This document shows, piece by piece, positions 33,220-43,305 of a stretch of DNA of 64,000 nucleotides. The DNA comes from Cutaneotrichosporon cavernicola (Eukaryota; Basidiomycota; Tremellomycetes; Trichosporonales; Trichosporonaceae), in the NCBI RefSeq assembly GCF_030864355.1, contig NC_083393.1, positions 2,232,001 to 2,296,000 on the forward strand, written 5' to 3'. Position 1 is the stretch's first letter; each line of letters opens with the position of its first letter. The position numbers and the translations under genes were made by a program. The notes beneath the pieces were generated by a model. The model worked only from the letters and a program-made list of their open reading frames with translations. It searched no databases and was not told the origin of the DNA.

Positions 33220-34859
33220 CTAGTTCCACTGCATGACTGTTCCTTGCGAGGTGCGATCCGCGATGATGCGCCACACGGTGGATTCAAACTCGCTCCTTCT
33301 TGCTGGGTGCGTCTCGTGTCCGGCCACACGCTCGACCAAGTCTGCGGAAGTGATCTTGCCCCGCGCGTCGTCGATTGCGACCCGTACGTGTTCCTCTGAC
33401 GGAAGGCCGAAACGCCGGAAAGTACCCCAGTTCGAGTCGGGTCCCACCACGCTCTGGGGAGGAGGAAGGAGGGCGTCTCCCACATCCATGGGCGGCGCGT
33501 CGAAGAGGTGGGGTGAGGCGCGGTCGAAGAAATTTGCCCGGATGTTGGCCGGGTCGAAAATGGGCGCATCCAACTCTTTAATGGAAGGACTGAAGGGGAT
33601 GGGCGTCTTGTTCTTCTCAAAGAGAGCGTGAACTACGCCAATCATAATATCGTTACTGGAGCGATTGGTGCCGACGAAACCAGTTGCGATGAGCATGTCC
33701 TGCTCAAATGTCGTGGCTAGGCGCTTCGCCTTGCCTGCAGAGTGGTAGTTTTCAATCGCGACCGCCATGCCTGTTGGTCCGCGGGTGTCCATCATCTCCC
33801 TCTGTTCCTTGACCCACGCCCGCACCTCTGGACTGAGAGACTCGTCCGTCTCCGCCCCCACCATGTGGGTGTACAGCTCCTTGAGGGAGGTGTGTGTAAA
33901 TGCCTCGTCGAGAAACCTCCTTACGTCGCCAGTAATTGGCGTCCGGCCATTAGGGTTGGTCTTGGAACTCAACCCCTCCCCACCAGGGAGGTGATACTCG
34001 GCGACAATGTCGGAGATTTGTTCGGGCGTCGGGTTCTCCAGCGCCGCGAGACGATCCTTGATCTCGGGGACAGCCTCCTCGGGGACATAGTGCGTCGCAA
34101 TGCCCAACTCGTACACTTCGCGTCCGTATACGTCGCGTCCAGTAACAGCAAGCCATGTTCCGATCTGCCCATCCAACTGGGACATGTAGTACGAACCCCC
34201 AAAGTCGGGGCTGAATCCGATCCGCTGCTCGGGCATGGCGTAGATTGTGCGGGGCGTCGCGATACGTACACATCCACCCAGAGCGAGTCCGGCGCCTCCT
34301 CCCACTGACATCAGCGCCATTTTTATCAACTCAACCCACTCGTCACGCCGTCCATGAATGCCACGTAGGGTTTGCCGAGGTGCGCCATCTTCCAGTTGAG
34401 GCGGTACGAGTCGCCCATCATCGTCAGGGACTTGATATTCTCGCCGCGCAGTGCATGTTCCACCACGGCTTATATCAGCAAACTCTTAAACATACGTACA
34501 CTTGATATCTCCGCCGGCTGCGAATGCGCGCCCCTCGCCCAGCCCAATGACCATGGTGACGTCGGGGTCCTCGCGCCATTCCTGCTGTCAACTTGTCCTC
34601 TTTGGCATAACCTGATCTCACTCACATCGGCCTTCTTCATCATCGTGTAGAACATGTCCCACGAGAGCGCATTCAATGCCTTGGGTCGGTTCAGTGTGAA
34701 CACTCGCGTGCCGGCGCTCTCTTCAAAGCTGATCTCCTTCGAGTTGCCAGCAGGCCGTTCGGGCTCGACATAGCCCCGCGTCACCATGCGCCGGATCGTC
34801 GAGACACGGAACACGGCACGAGAGGCCGGTGTGATACGGGTTCGGGTTGTATTCAGCAT
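33220..34859 (-). CDS. EHD3: 3-hydroxyisobutyryl-CoA hydrolase, mitochondrial, 510 aa, four exons
   Basis: Hydrolyses 3-hydroxyisobutyryl-CoA in valine breakdown; the yeast homolog is Ehd3, also found with the mitoribosome (mS47). The start at 34859 gives a basic, Ser/Thr-rich presequence (MLNTTRTRITPASRAVFRVS), typical of mitochondrial import. Introns: 34585-34625, 34469-34499 (31 nt) and 34305-34339; exons total 511 codons with the stop. Crotonase-fold blocks are LNRPKALNALS, AFAAGGDIKS (oxyanion hole), FMDGVTMGGGAGL (second oxyanion glycines) and MPEQRIGFSPDFGGSYY, which holds the Glu and Asp aligned with the catalytic pair of human HIBCH. The C-terminal extension is longer than the human one. 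Confidence 0.9.
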
Positions 34860-35364
34860 GTCTGTGTTGGGGAGAGAAATGGAGAGGAACCGTGTTGATA
34901 AATGTCAGTCGGTGACTGTCTTGCATCGGATCGGTTAGGCGAGCCGAAATGACAGAAGATCCGGTTACAGTCGGCTATCAGATCAAGTCGCCGCCATCAA
35001 CACCGACCTCGCCAATGTTGTTACCACACTCATTCCAACTCCAGATGGTAGTCTGGACCGCCATCAATCCCGCACCAAAGTCTCGCTAGACCTCGATGCG
35101 CACACTGATCCGGCCGGGGCCTGTGCGTACAACGCAGCAAGTTGGACACGGCACCTGCCGGTCTCCTTGACTCATGGCACCTCTGCACCAACGTCTCGTT
35201 CAACTTCCATGTCTCAGCTACGTATACCATGCCTATTGCTTATGAAAACCCGTTCCGTCTCTCTGCTTCTCCCCTTGTTCCGTTCCCGTCTCTCTGCTTC
35301 GCCCCTTGTCAAGATCCTTCCGTGTCCCACAATTCTCCCAGCCCATCGGCCCACCTTCTCCGGC
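34860..35364 (-). promoter_or_regulatory. 505-bp region upstream of HIBCH and downstream of MFS transporter
   Basis: No gene. The half nearest HIBCH should be its promoter. A direct repeat of CTCTGCTTC-containing sequence (CCGTCTCTCTGCTTC) is seen near 35251 and 35288. Confidence 0.35.
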
Positions 35365-37047
35365 TTACGCCTTGCCGTGGCTCGCCTCACTCTCATTGAC
35401 GACATACGTCTTGAACTTGCGCGCCGGCACCTTGTCGGCGAACATGACGTCGAGTTCGTCAAAGCCCCTCCCCTTAGTCTCGGGTAGGCGGAAGAACGAC
35501 CACACTGCGAGGACGACGATAAATCCGGCCGGGAGGAACGCCGCCTTGCCCTTGAAGTTTGCCTGGCCCTCGTTGAGGATATATGGTGTTGCGACGGTAT
35601 TGACAATCGAGAGGACGTAGTATGAAGCGCGGGCGATGGCGATTGTCTTCTGGCGCAGTTGGGCCGATCCGATCTCGCAGCAGATGACATATGGCAGGGG
35701 ACCGAGCGACCAGCCATAATTGAAGAACCAGACGAGGACCATGGCGCCTTCGACCCATAGGATCGTGTTGGTTTGCGGCAGGCATGCCAGGATACCAATG
35801 ACGATCATGCTGACAAACATGCTCAGCAGGCCCATGAACCAGAGTGGTCGGCGTCCGAAACGCTGTTGTAATGCCATCGCACTCGATGTGCCCACAAAGG
35901 CGACGCAGTATGTTCCCAGAGTGAGCTTGAAGCTGTCGGCCTGTGCCATGCCCGCCAGACGGAAGAAGTAGGCCTGGTATCCCGAGATACTGAATCCAAC
36001 TAGGACTTGGGCGCACCACGCGACAATGGCAATCTCTGTGCGCCGCCGGTCGACGCCTCGGAAACAGGAGGCGTACGAGCTTCCGAACTGGAGCATCTCC
36101 TCGAGCTTGACCGTGTGCTCGATGAGCGCGACCACTTCGACGTGGTTGACCGTGTCGTCGGCCAGACGGCGCATGGCCTGTACTGCTTCCTCCTTACGTC
36201 CGCGCCGGACGAGCCACCACGGGCTGGGGGGACAAAGATACGCTCCGATCAGGAGCGGGATGGGGAAGGCCCACTGCAGCGCAAAAGGGATCTTCCAGCC
36301 CCACTCGGTTGTGTTGCTCTGCAAGCCGACCAGCACGCCGACGGCGATAATGTGCCCAATTACCCAGCAGAGATTGACGAATGTCGGACCGTAGTGACGC
36401 AGCACGGTCGGCGCAACTTCAATAGCGTACGCCGGGGCAATGACGTTAAGTGTGCCCCATGGAATACCGGAAAGTAACTGGCCAGCGAGGAGCATGCCGC
36501 GCGAGGTCGCACCAAAGATGAGTCCGATGGTTCCGCACAGGGCGACGAGCGACCACATCATGATGACCTTGTGCCCGTACCGGTCGATAATCAGGCCGTT
36601 GAGCAGGATACCAAAGATGATACCGACCGATGCGGCCAGCGAGATGGCACTCTGCCACTCGGCAGGAAGAGAGTACTTTCCACTCGGAAGGCGCTCGCCA
36701 AACTTTTCGTTGAATGAGTCGTACCCATAAAACGACGAGAGGAGAATCGTGTCGTAACTCTCCATGACAATGTTCTGCTATTAGAACAATCACCAATCAC
36801 CAACTAAACATACCATTGAAACGAGGATGCTCCAGAACACAGCCCAGCGGTATGCCTTGAATGCCTGCCAGAGACCGAGCGAGTTCTCGGCCTCGCGAGC
36901 ACGGGCTGCCATCTCAGCTGTAGCGGGGTCCATGCCTTCGACGGTTGCGAGTGCCGTCTCGCCCTTGCCATGCGGGACAGAGACAGGCACGGCATGCTCG
37001 TCCCACTTGTCGGCGGCCTTGTCCATGGAGGAGGTGCTTGAGTTCAT
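35365..37047 (-). CDS. MFS sugar-porter-family transporter, 547 aa (cluster gene 1)
   Basis: Twelve-span proton symporter of the sugar porter family. Start at 37047 (MNSSTSSMDKAADKWDEH); one 39-nt intron at 36775-36813. Diagnostic blocks are IIDRYGHKVIMM in loop 2-3, GIPWGTLNVIAPAYAIEVAP in span 4-5 and the C-terminal RLPETKGRGFDELDVMF, the PETKGR signature. Fungal alpha-glucoside permeases (Mal-type) have the same N-terminal SMNIVMESYDTILL pattern, so glycoside transport is the default guess. Two exact CGG-N6-CGG elements lie 100 and 263 bp upstream, shared with the neighbouring dioxygenase, reductase, regulator and exporter genes, so it may import that pathway's substrate. Confidence 0.85.
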
Positions 37048-37146
37048 TGCTGTTTGCTGGGAAAGACGCGCCTCGAGCTCAGTTTATGAGCTCGTCGGCT
37101 GGAGATAGTCTGGGGGTCCCTGCGGAGATGGAATGCGACGAGGTAG

Positions 37147-37158
37147 CCGAAGACACCG
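37147..37158 (-). promoter_or_regulatory. CGG-N6-CGG element, copy 1
   Basis: Reads CGGTGTCTTCGG on the minus strand, 100 bp upstream of the MFS transporter ATG. The pattern CGGNNTCTTCGG is shared with three other copies in this cluster. Direct CGG repeats are a known binding mode of Zn2Cys6 dimers. Confidence 0.6.
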
Positions 37159-37309
37159 TCTGGGGCCCACTGCACGCCATCGAGGTTCTGTAGTGCTCAC
37201 TATTGAGCTAGATGTCGTTGGTCCAAGCTGGAGGAGAAGGAGTTGTTTGCGTGCGGAATCGATGATGTGCGGATTGCAAAATGTCGGCGATGGTGGCGAC
37301 AGCTAGTTG

Positions 37310-37321
37310 CCGAAGACGCCG
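37310..37321 (-). promoter_or_regulatory. CGG-N6-CGG element, copy 2
   Basis: Reads CGGCGTCTTCGG on the minus strand, identical to copy 3; 263 bp upstream of the MFS transporter ATG. Confidence 0.6.
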
Positions 37322-37966
37322 TGGGGTGGGCAGTCGGGTTGTTTATCAGAGTTTCACCCTAGGAGTGGCAAGGACCAGAGTCCAGAAAGGGTTGAGAGTT
37401 TGCGTCCGAATGCAAGGCTCCTTTGCCAAGGCCGAGAGAGTACCCCTCAGCTGGGTGACAAATAGGCCCGGCGCGGCTGGCTGCTGGCTGGACGCCAATC
37501 GGAATGGTCATTCAACCAAGCAAACCAGCAGCTTTGCTTATCCGGAACTTTCCTCAGTGACTAACCTGGTTCGTCTACCCTTACGCCATGTCTGTGCGGG
37601 TCTCAATGCCGACATCGTCATCATGTACTGTACATTATGGTTTGAGCTCGGTGTCTTTCTATCTGGGTGGCACTCGGCGAACAAGTCTCCGACACTAGTG
37701 GCAGACCTAGTCCCGTCTGCATCAGGCGCCTCCACGCCCAGATCTGCTGCATATGTTGGATGACCCGTAGGCCCCGGCGCCAAAGTTCGATCAATCCCGT
37801 AGCTTCGGATTCACGTTTCTGCATTCTCTTCATATCTCATTACAACACATATGTTGTACCAGTTGCCGGCCTCGAGCAGCCTCGATTCGTGTCAACTCTC
37901 TCTAGAACAATCGTTCCCGCAGTCGCATTCACCTGCATTTCATAACACTACAACCAATCTTTGAAG

Positions 37967-39171
37967 CTACCACTTATTCCCCTCCTGGCGCAGGCCCTCG
38001 CTCTTGCGCATGGACGATGGGTCGAGGTACGGCTTCTCACCGAGCGAGCTGGCGCGGTCACCCCTCCGCTCTTCACTGTAATCGAACGTAGCCGAGTGCC
38101 ACGTGCATCGGTTATCCCAGAGGGCGACACTCCCCTTCTCCCACCGGAAGCGGCACTGCAGGTCCATGTTGTGGATGCAGATCTGGTTGAGGTAATTGAG
38201 GATCATGTCCGACTCGTCTTTGGTCACGTCGTCGATACGGTGCGTGAACCCGCGGTTGACGAACAGTGCCTTCCAACCCGTCACAGCTACTGTCAGCTCT
38301 CTCTCTGTGTGCCGACTTACGGTTAGTCCGGATAATGGGGTGGTGGGCAATAAGTGAGCTGCCCTTGTTGAGGGGGTTACCGCGCTCAATGTCGTCGCGG
38401 ACCTTGAGTCCGAGATTCTCAGCCTCTTGATGGAAGAATTCGGCATTGTGCTCGGCCGTCAGAGTCTCGAGATATTCGACGAAAGAGGGACTCATGCGGT
38501 CAAGCACGCCGTAGGCGTCGACCCAAAGAGTGTCGCCTCCAGCCTCAGGAAGGATGTTGACCTTGAGCATAGAGTAGTCGGACGGGACGTTCTCAAACGA
38601 CACGTCCGAGTGCCACGCAACACTGGCCCAGCGCGACAGGTCGTCATGAATACGCCGGATACCGCCGCCCTTGTTCTGGCGTTCGGCCGAAATCATCTGC
38701 GTCTTGGGCGTGTGTACCAGCTCGGGAGTGTACTCGGACACAGGGTGGATACACATGTTGCTCTCGGCGGGACGGCCTGAGAGCTCGCCAATGCGGCGTG
38801 CGAGCACCATCATGTCATCGGGCGAGATGTCCTGGCCGCGGAAGAAGACGACGCCGCGCCGAGACACGAGGACCGCCAGGTCGCGCACAAGCTCGTCGGC
38901 GTTGGAAGAGGAGAGGAGTGCCGAGAGTTGAAGGTCGGACGCAAACTCGCGCCCGATCGCAGGCGTCACTTCGTGGTGCTGATGTCAGCGTGGGTTGGGT
39001 TTGGTTTGGGGTGTTCCAATAAGAACCTACCTTGTACGAGTCGAGGAGGCCGTTGTACTTCATGGGCCCGTTGAGGCGGCTCTTTCCCGGGTCAGCCACC
39101 TGAGTCTGAGTCTGGGGCTTGACGGGCGCCGGAGCGATGTCGGCAGTAGTGGTGGTAGCGACGGGAGCCAT
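37967..39171 (-). CDS. TauD/TfdA-family 2-oxoglutarate-dependent dioxygenase, 373 aa (cluster gene 2)
   Basis: Non-heme Fe(II) enzyme; the best known fungal relative is yeast Jlp1, a sulfonate dioxygenase that releases sulfite plus an aldehyde. Start at 39171 (MAPVATTTTADI). Introns at 38979-39030 and 38290-38320 (31 nt) give 374 codons with the stop. Key residues: the iron-binding pair in WHSDVSFE (H-x-D), the distal His in CTWHSATFDY, and an Arg downstream (ERRGDRASS) for 2-oxoglutarate. GVVFFRGQDIS and HPIIRTNLAVTGWKALFVN are family blocks. The substrate class is not fixed by sequence: taurine, alkylsulfonates, alkyl sulfates and other acids are possible. It is divergent from the aldo-keto reductase. 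Confidence 0.85.
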
Positions 39172-39508
39172 GTTGAGTCAAAGTCGAGTGGATTGAGTTG
39201 TGGAATTGGCGTCGCCAGGAAAGGTATTAAGTAGAGCAGCAACTGGGTTTCCAGCGCCATAGGACGACGAAGGCGTCCGGACAAGTCCGCCATCTCGGCT
39301 TCTTGGGCCTTGAGAGTTGTTGGGCCTAGAGATGGCAAACTGTACTTTGATTACTTGCAACTGGGAGCGGGGCCTAGATTGAGAGGCCGAGTGGTCAACT
39401 GGTCAACTGGACATTGTGGGTTCTCGAAGGCCATTGGAGTGAAGGCCCGCGAGATGCCGCTTGTGCAAGTAGCTAGCGTGTGATGACGATTTGGGGGGTT
39501 TGTAGATG

Positions 39509-39520
39509 CCGAAGACGCCG
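39509..39520 (-). promoter_or_regulatory. CGG-N6-CGG element, copy 3
   Basis: Minus-strand CGGCGTCTTCGG, identical to copy 2. It lies 338 bp from the dioxygenase ATG and 156 bp from the reductase ATG. Confidence 0.6.
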
Positions 39521-39573
39521 GATTGGTCTTGGGGTGAGTCACGGCTGTTGGCCGAGGTGGAGGAAGGTGGAGG

Positions 39574-39588
39574 TCGGCGTATCGCCGA
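39574..39588. promoter_or_regulatory. Perfect inverted repeat, 6-3-6
   Basis: TCGGCG, spacer TAT, CGCCGA. Contains inverted CGG/CCG triplets (CGG-N7-CCG), another arrangement recognised by Zn2Cys6 factors. It lies 88 bp upstream of the reductase start. Confidence 0.5.
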
Positions 39589-39675
39589 GATAGTGACGGA
39601 TCCGGTCCAACAATGACTTATGGGGACGTAAATGCAAAATGTCTCACCTCTCCCCTCTTCACTCCCCATTCTACA

Positions 39676-40705
39676 ATGACCAACGCAACGACAGTGACGC
39701 TCCAGTCGGGCTCAACGATGCCCCTCACAGGCCTGGGCTTGTGGAAGGTACCCCGCGACGTGGCTGCCGACCAGGTGTATTCTGCCATCGCGGCGGGCTA
39801 CCGCCTCCTGGACGGGGCGGCCGACTACGCCAACGAGCGCGAGTGTGGGGCTGGCGTCGCGCGTGCTATCGGACAAGGCCTCGTGACTAGGGAAGAGCTG
39901 TTCATCGTCTCCAAGCTGTGGAATACCAACCACGCCGCTAAACATGTCGAGCCGGCGTGTCGCAAGTCGCTGGCCGATTGGGGATTGGACTACTTTGACC
40001 TGTACCTCATCCACATGCCTATCCCTCTTGCATATGGTGAGTCTAATACAGACAGGCAAATTTGTTAATTCCAGTCGACCCAGCGGTGCGCGAGCACCCC
40101 GGTTGGACGAATGACAAAGGCGAGACGCAGACGGAGCGCTCGCCAATCCACGCGACGTGGGGTGCAATGGAAACTTGCCATGCCAAGGGACTCGCGCGTA
40201 ATATCGGCGTGTCCAACTTTTGCTCGGCCCTCATTGTCGACCTCATGTGCTATGCCAATGTTCATCCCCAGGTCCTCCAAATCGAGATGCACCCGTATGT
40301 CCAAACACGGGCTGATCTGACGACAGGTACTTTGTGCAGCAGGGTATGATTGATGTGTGCAAAGCCTACGGGATCCACCTCATGGCGTATAGCAGCTTCG
40401 GGCCAGCGTCGTGGGTCGAGCTCGACCACCCGGCCACCAAGACCCTCCCCTCCCTCCTCACCCTCGAGGCCATTACGGCTATGGCCAAGACTCACAACGC
40501 CACGCCTGCGCAGGTGCTGCTCCGCTGGGCAACACAGCGCGGCATCACTGTCATTCCCAAGAGCTCCAACCCAGCCCGCCTGAAGGAGAACCTGGCCAAC
40601 ACAGACCTCACCCTCTCCGACGACGAGATGAGCACGATCACGGGGCTTGACAAGAACTTCCGTATCGCGGCCGGCGGCGACCCGCGTATCAATATTTGGG
40701 CTTAG
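39676..40705 (+). CDS. Aldo-keto reductase, xylose-reductase-like, 319 aa (cluster gene 3)
   Basis: NAD(P)H-dependent carbonyl reductase. Start at 39676 ([12 protein letters not shown]). Introns at 40037-40074 and 40295-40326 (32 nt) give 320 codons with the stop. The catalytic tetrad is visible: Asp and Tyr in [13 protein letters not shown], Lys in SKLWN, His in [15 protein letters not shown] and [13 protein letters not shown] match fungal D-xylose reductases closely, and [13 protein letters not shown] is the cofactor-phosphate loop. Family members also reduce many small aldehydes, so it could act on an aldehyde made by the adjacent dioxygenase, or on pentoses. Its stop codon is only 11 bp from that of the convergent Zn2Cys6 gene. 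Confidence 0.88.
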
Positions 40706-40716
40706 AGATGCATATT

Positions 40717-42889
40717 CTAGACCATGCCAGGCGGTGGGCTAGTCAGGACACCCTGCCAAAAGTCGTGTGAGAGCATACCGCCAAACGAGCCGATACCCAG
40801 CCCAAGCGCTGGGCCAGGAAGGGCGAGGCTGCTCTGCGCGACCCAGGTTGCGAGATCGGTCGGCGCGTCATCGCCGTTCCCGAGGGGCGGCGACGTGCCG
40901 CGCGAATTCTGGTTCGGGAGCGGCGGCCACATGCTCATCGTGTCGTCGGCGGCGACGCTCAACCCAAACGCCTCAAAATCCATCTCGCCAAAGTCGAACA
41001 CGGGCTGTGGGGCTTGTCGTGGCGGGCGCGAACGTACCTGTATCAGGCGACTGAGGAACATGCTCTGCGATGCGGGTACATGATCCGCCGTGACAGCTGC
41101 GCGGGCAAGCATGTCGGCTGCTTGCCTGGCAAGCGCCAGGATGGCATCTCGATCCGGCGCAGGCTCGAGCGCCGCCAGACGCGGCTCGAGCACCTGTAGA
41201 AGTGAAACGGCGCCATACGTCACGACTGTAAACACGAAATCGGGGCATCCGCGGGTGAGGTTGGGTGCTGAGAGGTCGTCCCCGAATCCCTCGATCAGAC
41301 GCACCGCCGCGTGCTGGTACTGCTGTCAGGTTTGAATTAAAAAAAAAACTCACCTCTGCCAGTTCTGCCGCGAGGGTTATGGCGCCACGCTCAAGAGCTC
41401 GTTCTAGTGCAAAACTCTGCATCACGAGCTGGGCGTAGTTGTCGTACAGCGCCAATGTGCCTAACATGACAGGCTGTGTGCCCGCCTTGCGTGCTGCGTC
41501 TTCTGCTTCTGCGCGCCACGCCTTAAACCGGGCCCGGTACACGCCCACAAGTCTGGGAGCTGCAGCCGATCGCCCCTCAGCGTCGGCCCTAATACTCTCC
41601 ATCGCACGAGTGAGGAGTAGCGTCCACTCCGCCAGCGCTGCGACGAGCGCGTCGTCAGCGCTTCCCCCCTCCTTCAGGATGGAGATATACATCTCCAAAT
41701 CGCCCAGTGCGGCTGCCTTGCCGAGCTGTGCACTCAACGTCCCGTCCAGCACGGCGGCCATGAGCCACGTACGCGCGATCGCGCGCAGCATCCAACCCGG
41801 CAAGCCCGCGCGGGCCTGTGGTAAATGTGCTACGCGGTGGAGGTTGATATCCTGTGCCGTGCGGGTAGCGAGGCCCACACGAAGCCATGTCACGTCTCTC
41901 TCGAACGAATCGGGACGGAGCAGGTTCCAAGCCGAATAAACGAGGTGACCCTGCACGACGTCGATGCTCTTCTCCTTTGGCAGGCGTTCCATTTCGTACT
42001 GCGCAAACTCGCGTAATCGCTCCCACAGTACAACATTGAAGGTGCGCGCAGCGACGCAACAGATTGCATTGAAGAGAAAGTTGTTGCGCCGGGCAACGGC
42101 CGAGGGGCCAGAGTGGGCGAGGTCCAGTACCGGCAGGTGGGGATGTAGGTGGCGATGGTAGAGGTCGAAGAGCTGCTCGGCTCTGATGTCTGTCAGTGAC
42201 ATTTGATAGGAATCTCACTCATGCACGTTGATCAGGCTCATGATGTGCGGTGCTTCGTCCTTGAGCGTATTCGGCAGGGGCGCATAGTATCCCCTGTCCT
42301 CGGGCGGGGGCTCATCGCTGCCGGGTTCCTCGGCCGTCGCGTCAGCTTGCGCAAGCACCGCCAGGGGATTATGTTCGCCCGGCAATGGAAGAGTGGTAAG
42401 TCCCTCGGCTGGTCCTCCGGACCGTTGAGATTGACCAGAAAGAGCAGAGACGGGACTGATCCCCACTTCGGGCTCGGGCGACTCGTCCTGCCATATCGCA
42501 GAGTTGCGCGGCCCATACCGCGCCAATGCGCTTGAACGATGCCACATTGCATACTCGGGCTTGAGGGTACCGTCGCGCGCCCGATCATCGCGGCGGGGCC
42601 GCTTCGGCGATGCAGCGCCTGGGGAGGGCGGGGATGGCGCGCGCGCAATTGGTGCTGGGGGAGGTGGCTGTGGGTTTACTTTGCGCTTGCGCGTCTTGCC
42701 CCGCATTGAGGGGACGTAGACGCACACCAGGTCGTCCGCTGCACAGCGGGTACAGGGTTCGCGGCCGTCACACTTCTGCTTCGCTTGCCGGCAAAGCGTG
42801 CAGGCCCGCTTGACGCGTGGCGCGTCGGGAGCTTGTACGGGGCCGGGGGTGGAGGTGGGCTCGAGGGCCGCTGAAGAGGCCGCCGGCAT
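40717..42889 (-). CDS. Zn2Cys6 transcription factor, about 701 aa (cluster gene 4, likely local regulator)
   Basis: Start at ATG 42889 (MPAASSAALEP); an upstream TTG is ignored. The zinc cluster reads CTLCRQAKQKC, then CTRCAADDLVC, followed by a basic linker (KTRKRKVNP) and a Pro/Ser-rich stretch with KRPRR. Introns at 42183-42218 and 41323-41353, the latter with a T9 tract. A further 33-nt in-frame stretch at 41005-41037 (donor GTACGT, acceptor ACAG) is probably a third. The fungal-trans region begins LFDLYHRHLHPHLPVLDL. It shares a 416-bp upstream region, holding one CGG-N6-CGG element, with the exporter gene. Position and shared sites suggest it regulates the cluster and itself; this is inference. 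Confidence 0.82.
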
Positions 42890-43305
42890 CTTATCGAGAT
42901 AGTGCGAGAACAAGGTTCCAGATGCGGGGGTTTAGTGGCATATGGGGTTTTGGGTTAATGGAAGGTTGATGGATGTTGTCTTCAAAGGTTTAGTCACCGA
43001 AGAAGCCGAAAGGCCCTTATGGTGGGGATGCGGAATGACTCGAGTGGAGGTCGAATCTGATCACGTGCGCAGTCTCGCCTGCCGGCGGAGATTGGAGTGC
43101 TTCGGAATGTGAGTGGCGATTTGACTTCGACTTCGGCATTTATCCACCCCCCTCTACATCTTCGGCGTTGCTCCACTTGGTGCACGCGGGCCAGCGGAGA
43201 CGATTCGGATCAGAGCTCGGAATAAGCCATGCATGTTGTTACGAACACTCTCGCAGTCTACTCTTCCACTCCCATTTATAGCTCCCAGCTAGTGGTTCTT
43301 TCACC
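42890..43305. promoter_or_regulatory. Bidirectional promoter: Zn2Cys6 factor / SSU1-like exporter
   Basis: 416 bp between divergent ATGs. It carries the element at 42997-43008 and additional CTTCGG half-sites at 43132-43137 and 43161-43166. Confidence 0.55.
42997..43008 (-). promoter_or_regulatory. CGG-N6-CGG element, copy 4
   Basis: Minus-strand CGGCTTCTTCGG, one base from copies 2 and 3. It lies 108 bp from the Zn2Cys6 ATG and 298 bp from the exporter ATG. Confidence 0.6.

Larger units (their letters stand above)
37048..37966. promoter_or_regulatory. Upstream region of MFS transporter
   Basis: 919 bp between the transporter start and the dioxygenase stop. It has two CGG-N6-CGG elements in its first 280 bp. 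Beyond about 37,400 nothing else stands out. Confidence 0.5.
39172..39675. promoter_or_regulatory. Bidirectional promoter: dioxygenase / aldo-keto reductase
   Basis: 504 bp between divergent ATGs. It contains the exact element at 39509-39520, a one-mismatch copy in the other orientation at 39296-39307 (CGGCTTCTTGGG), a perfect inverted repeat TCGGCG-TAT-CGCCGA at 39574-39588, and CGGATCCG at 39597-39604. Confidence 0.6.
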
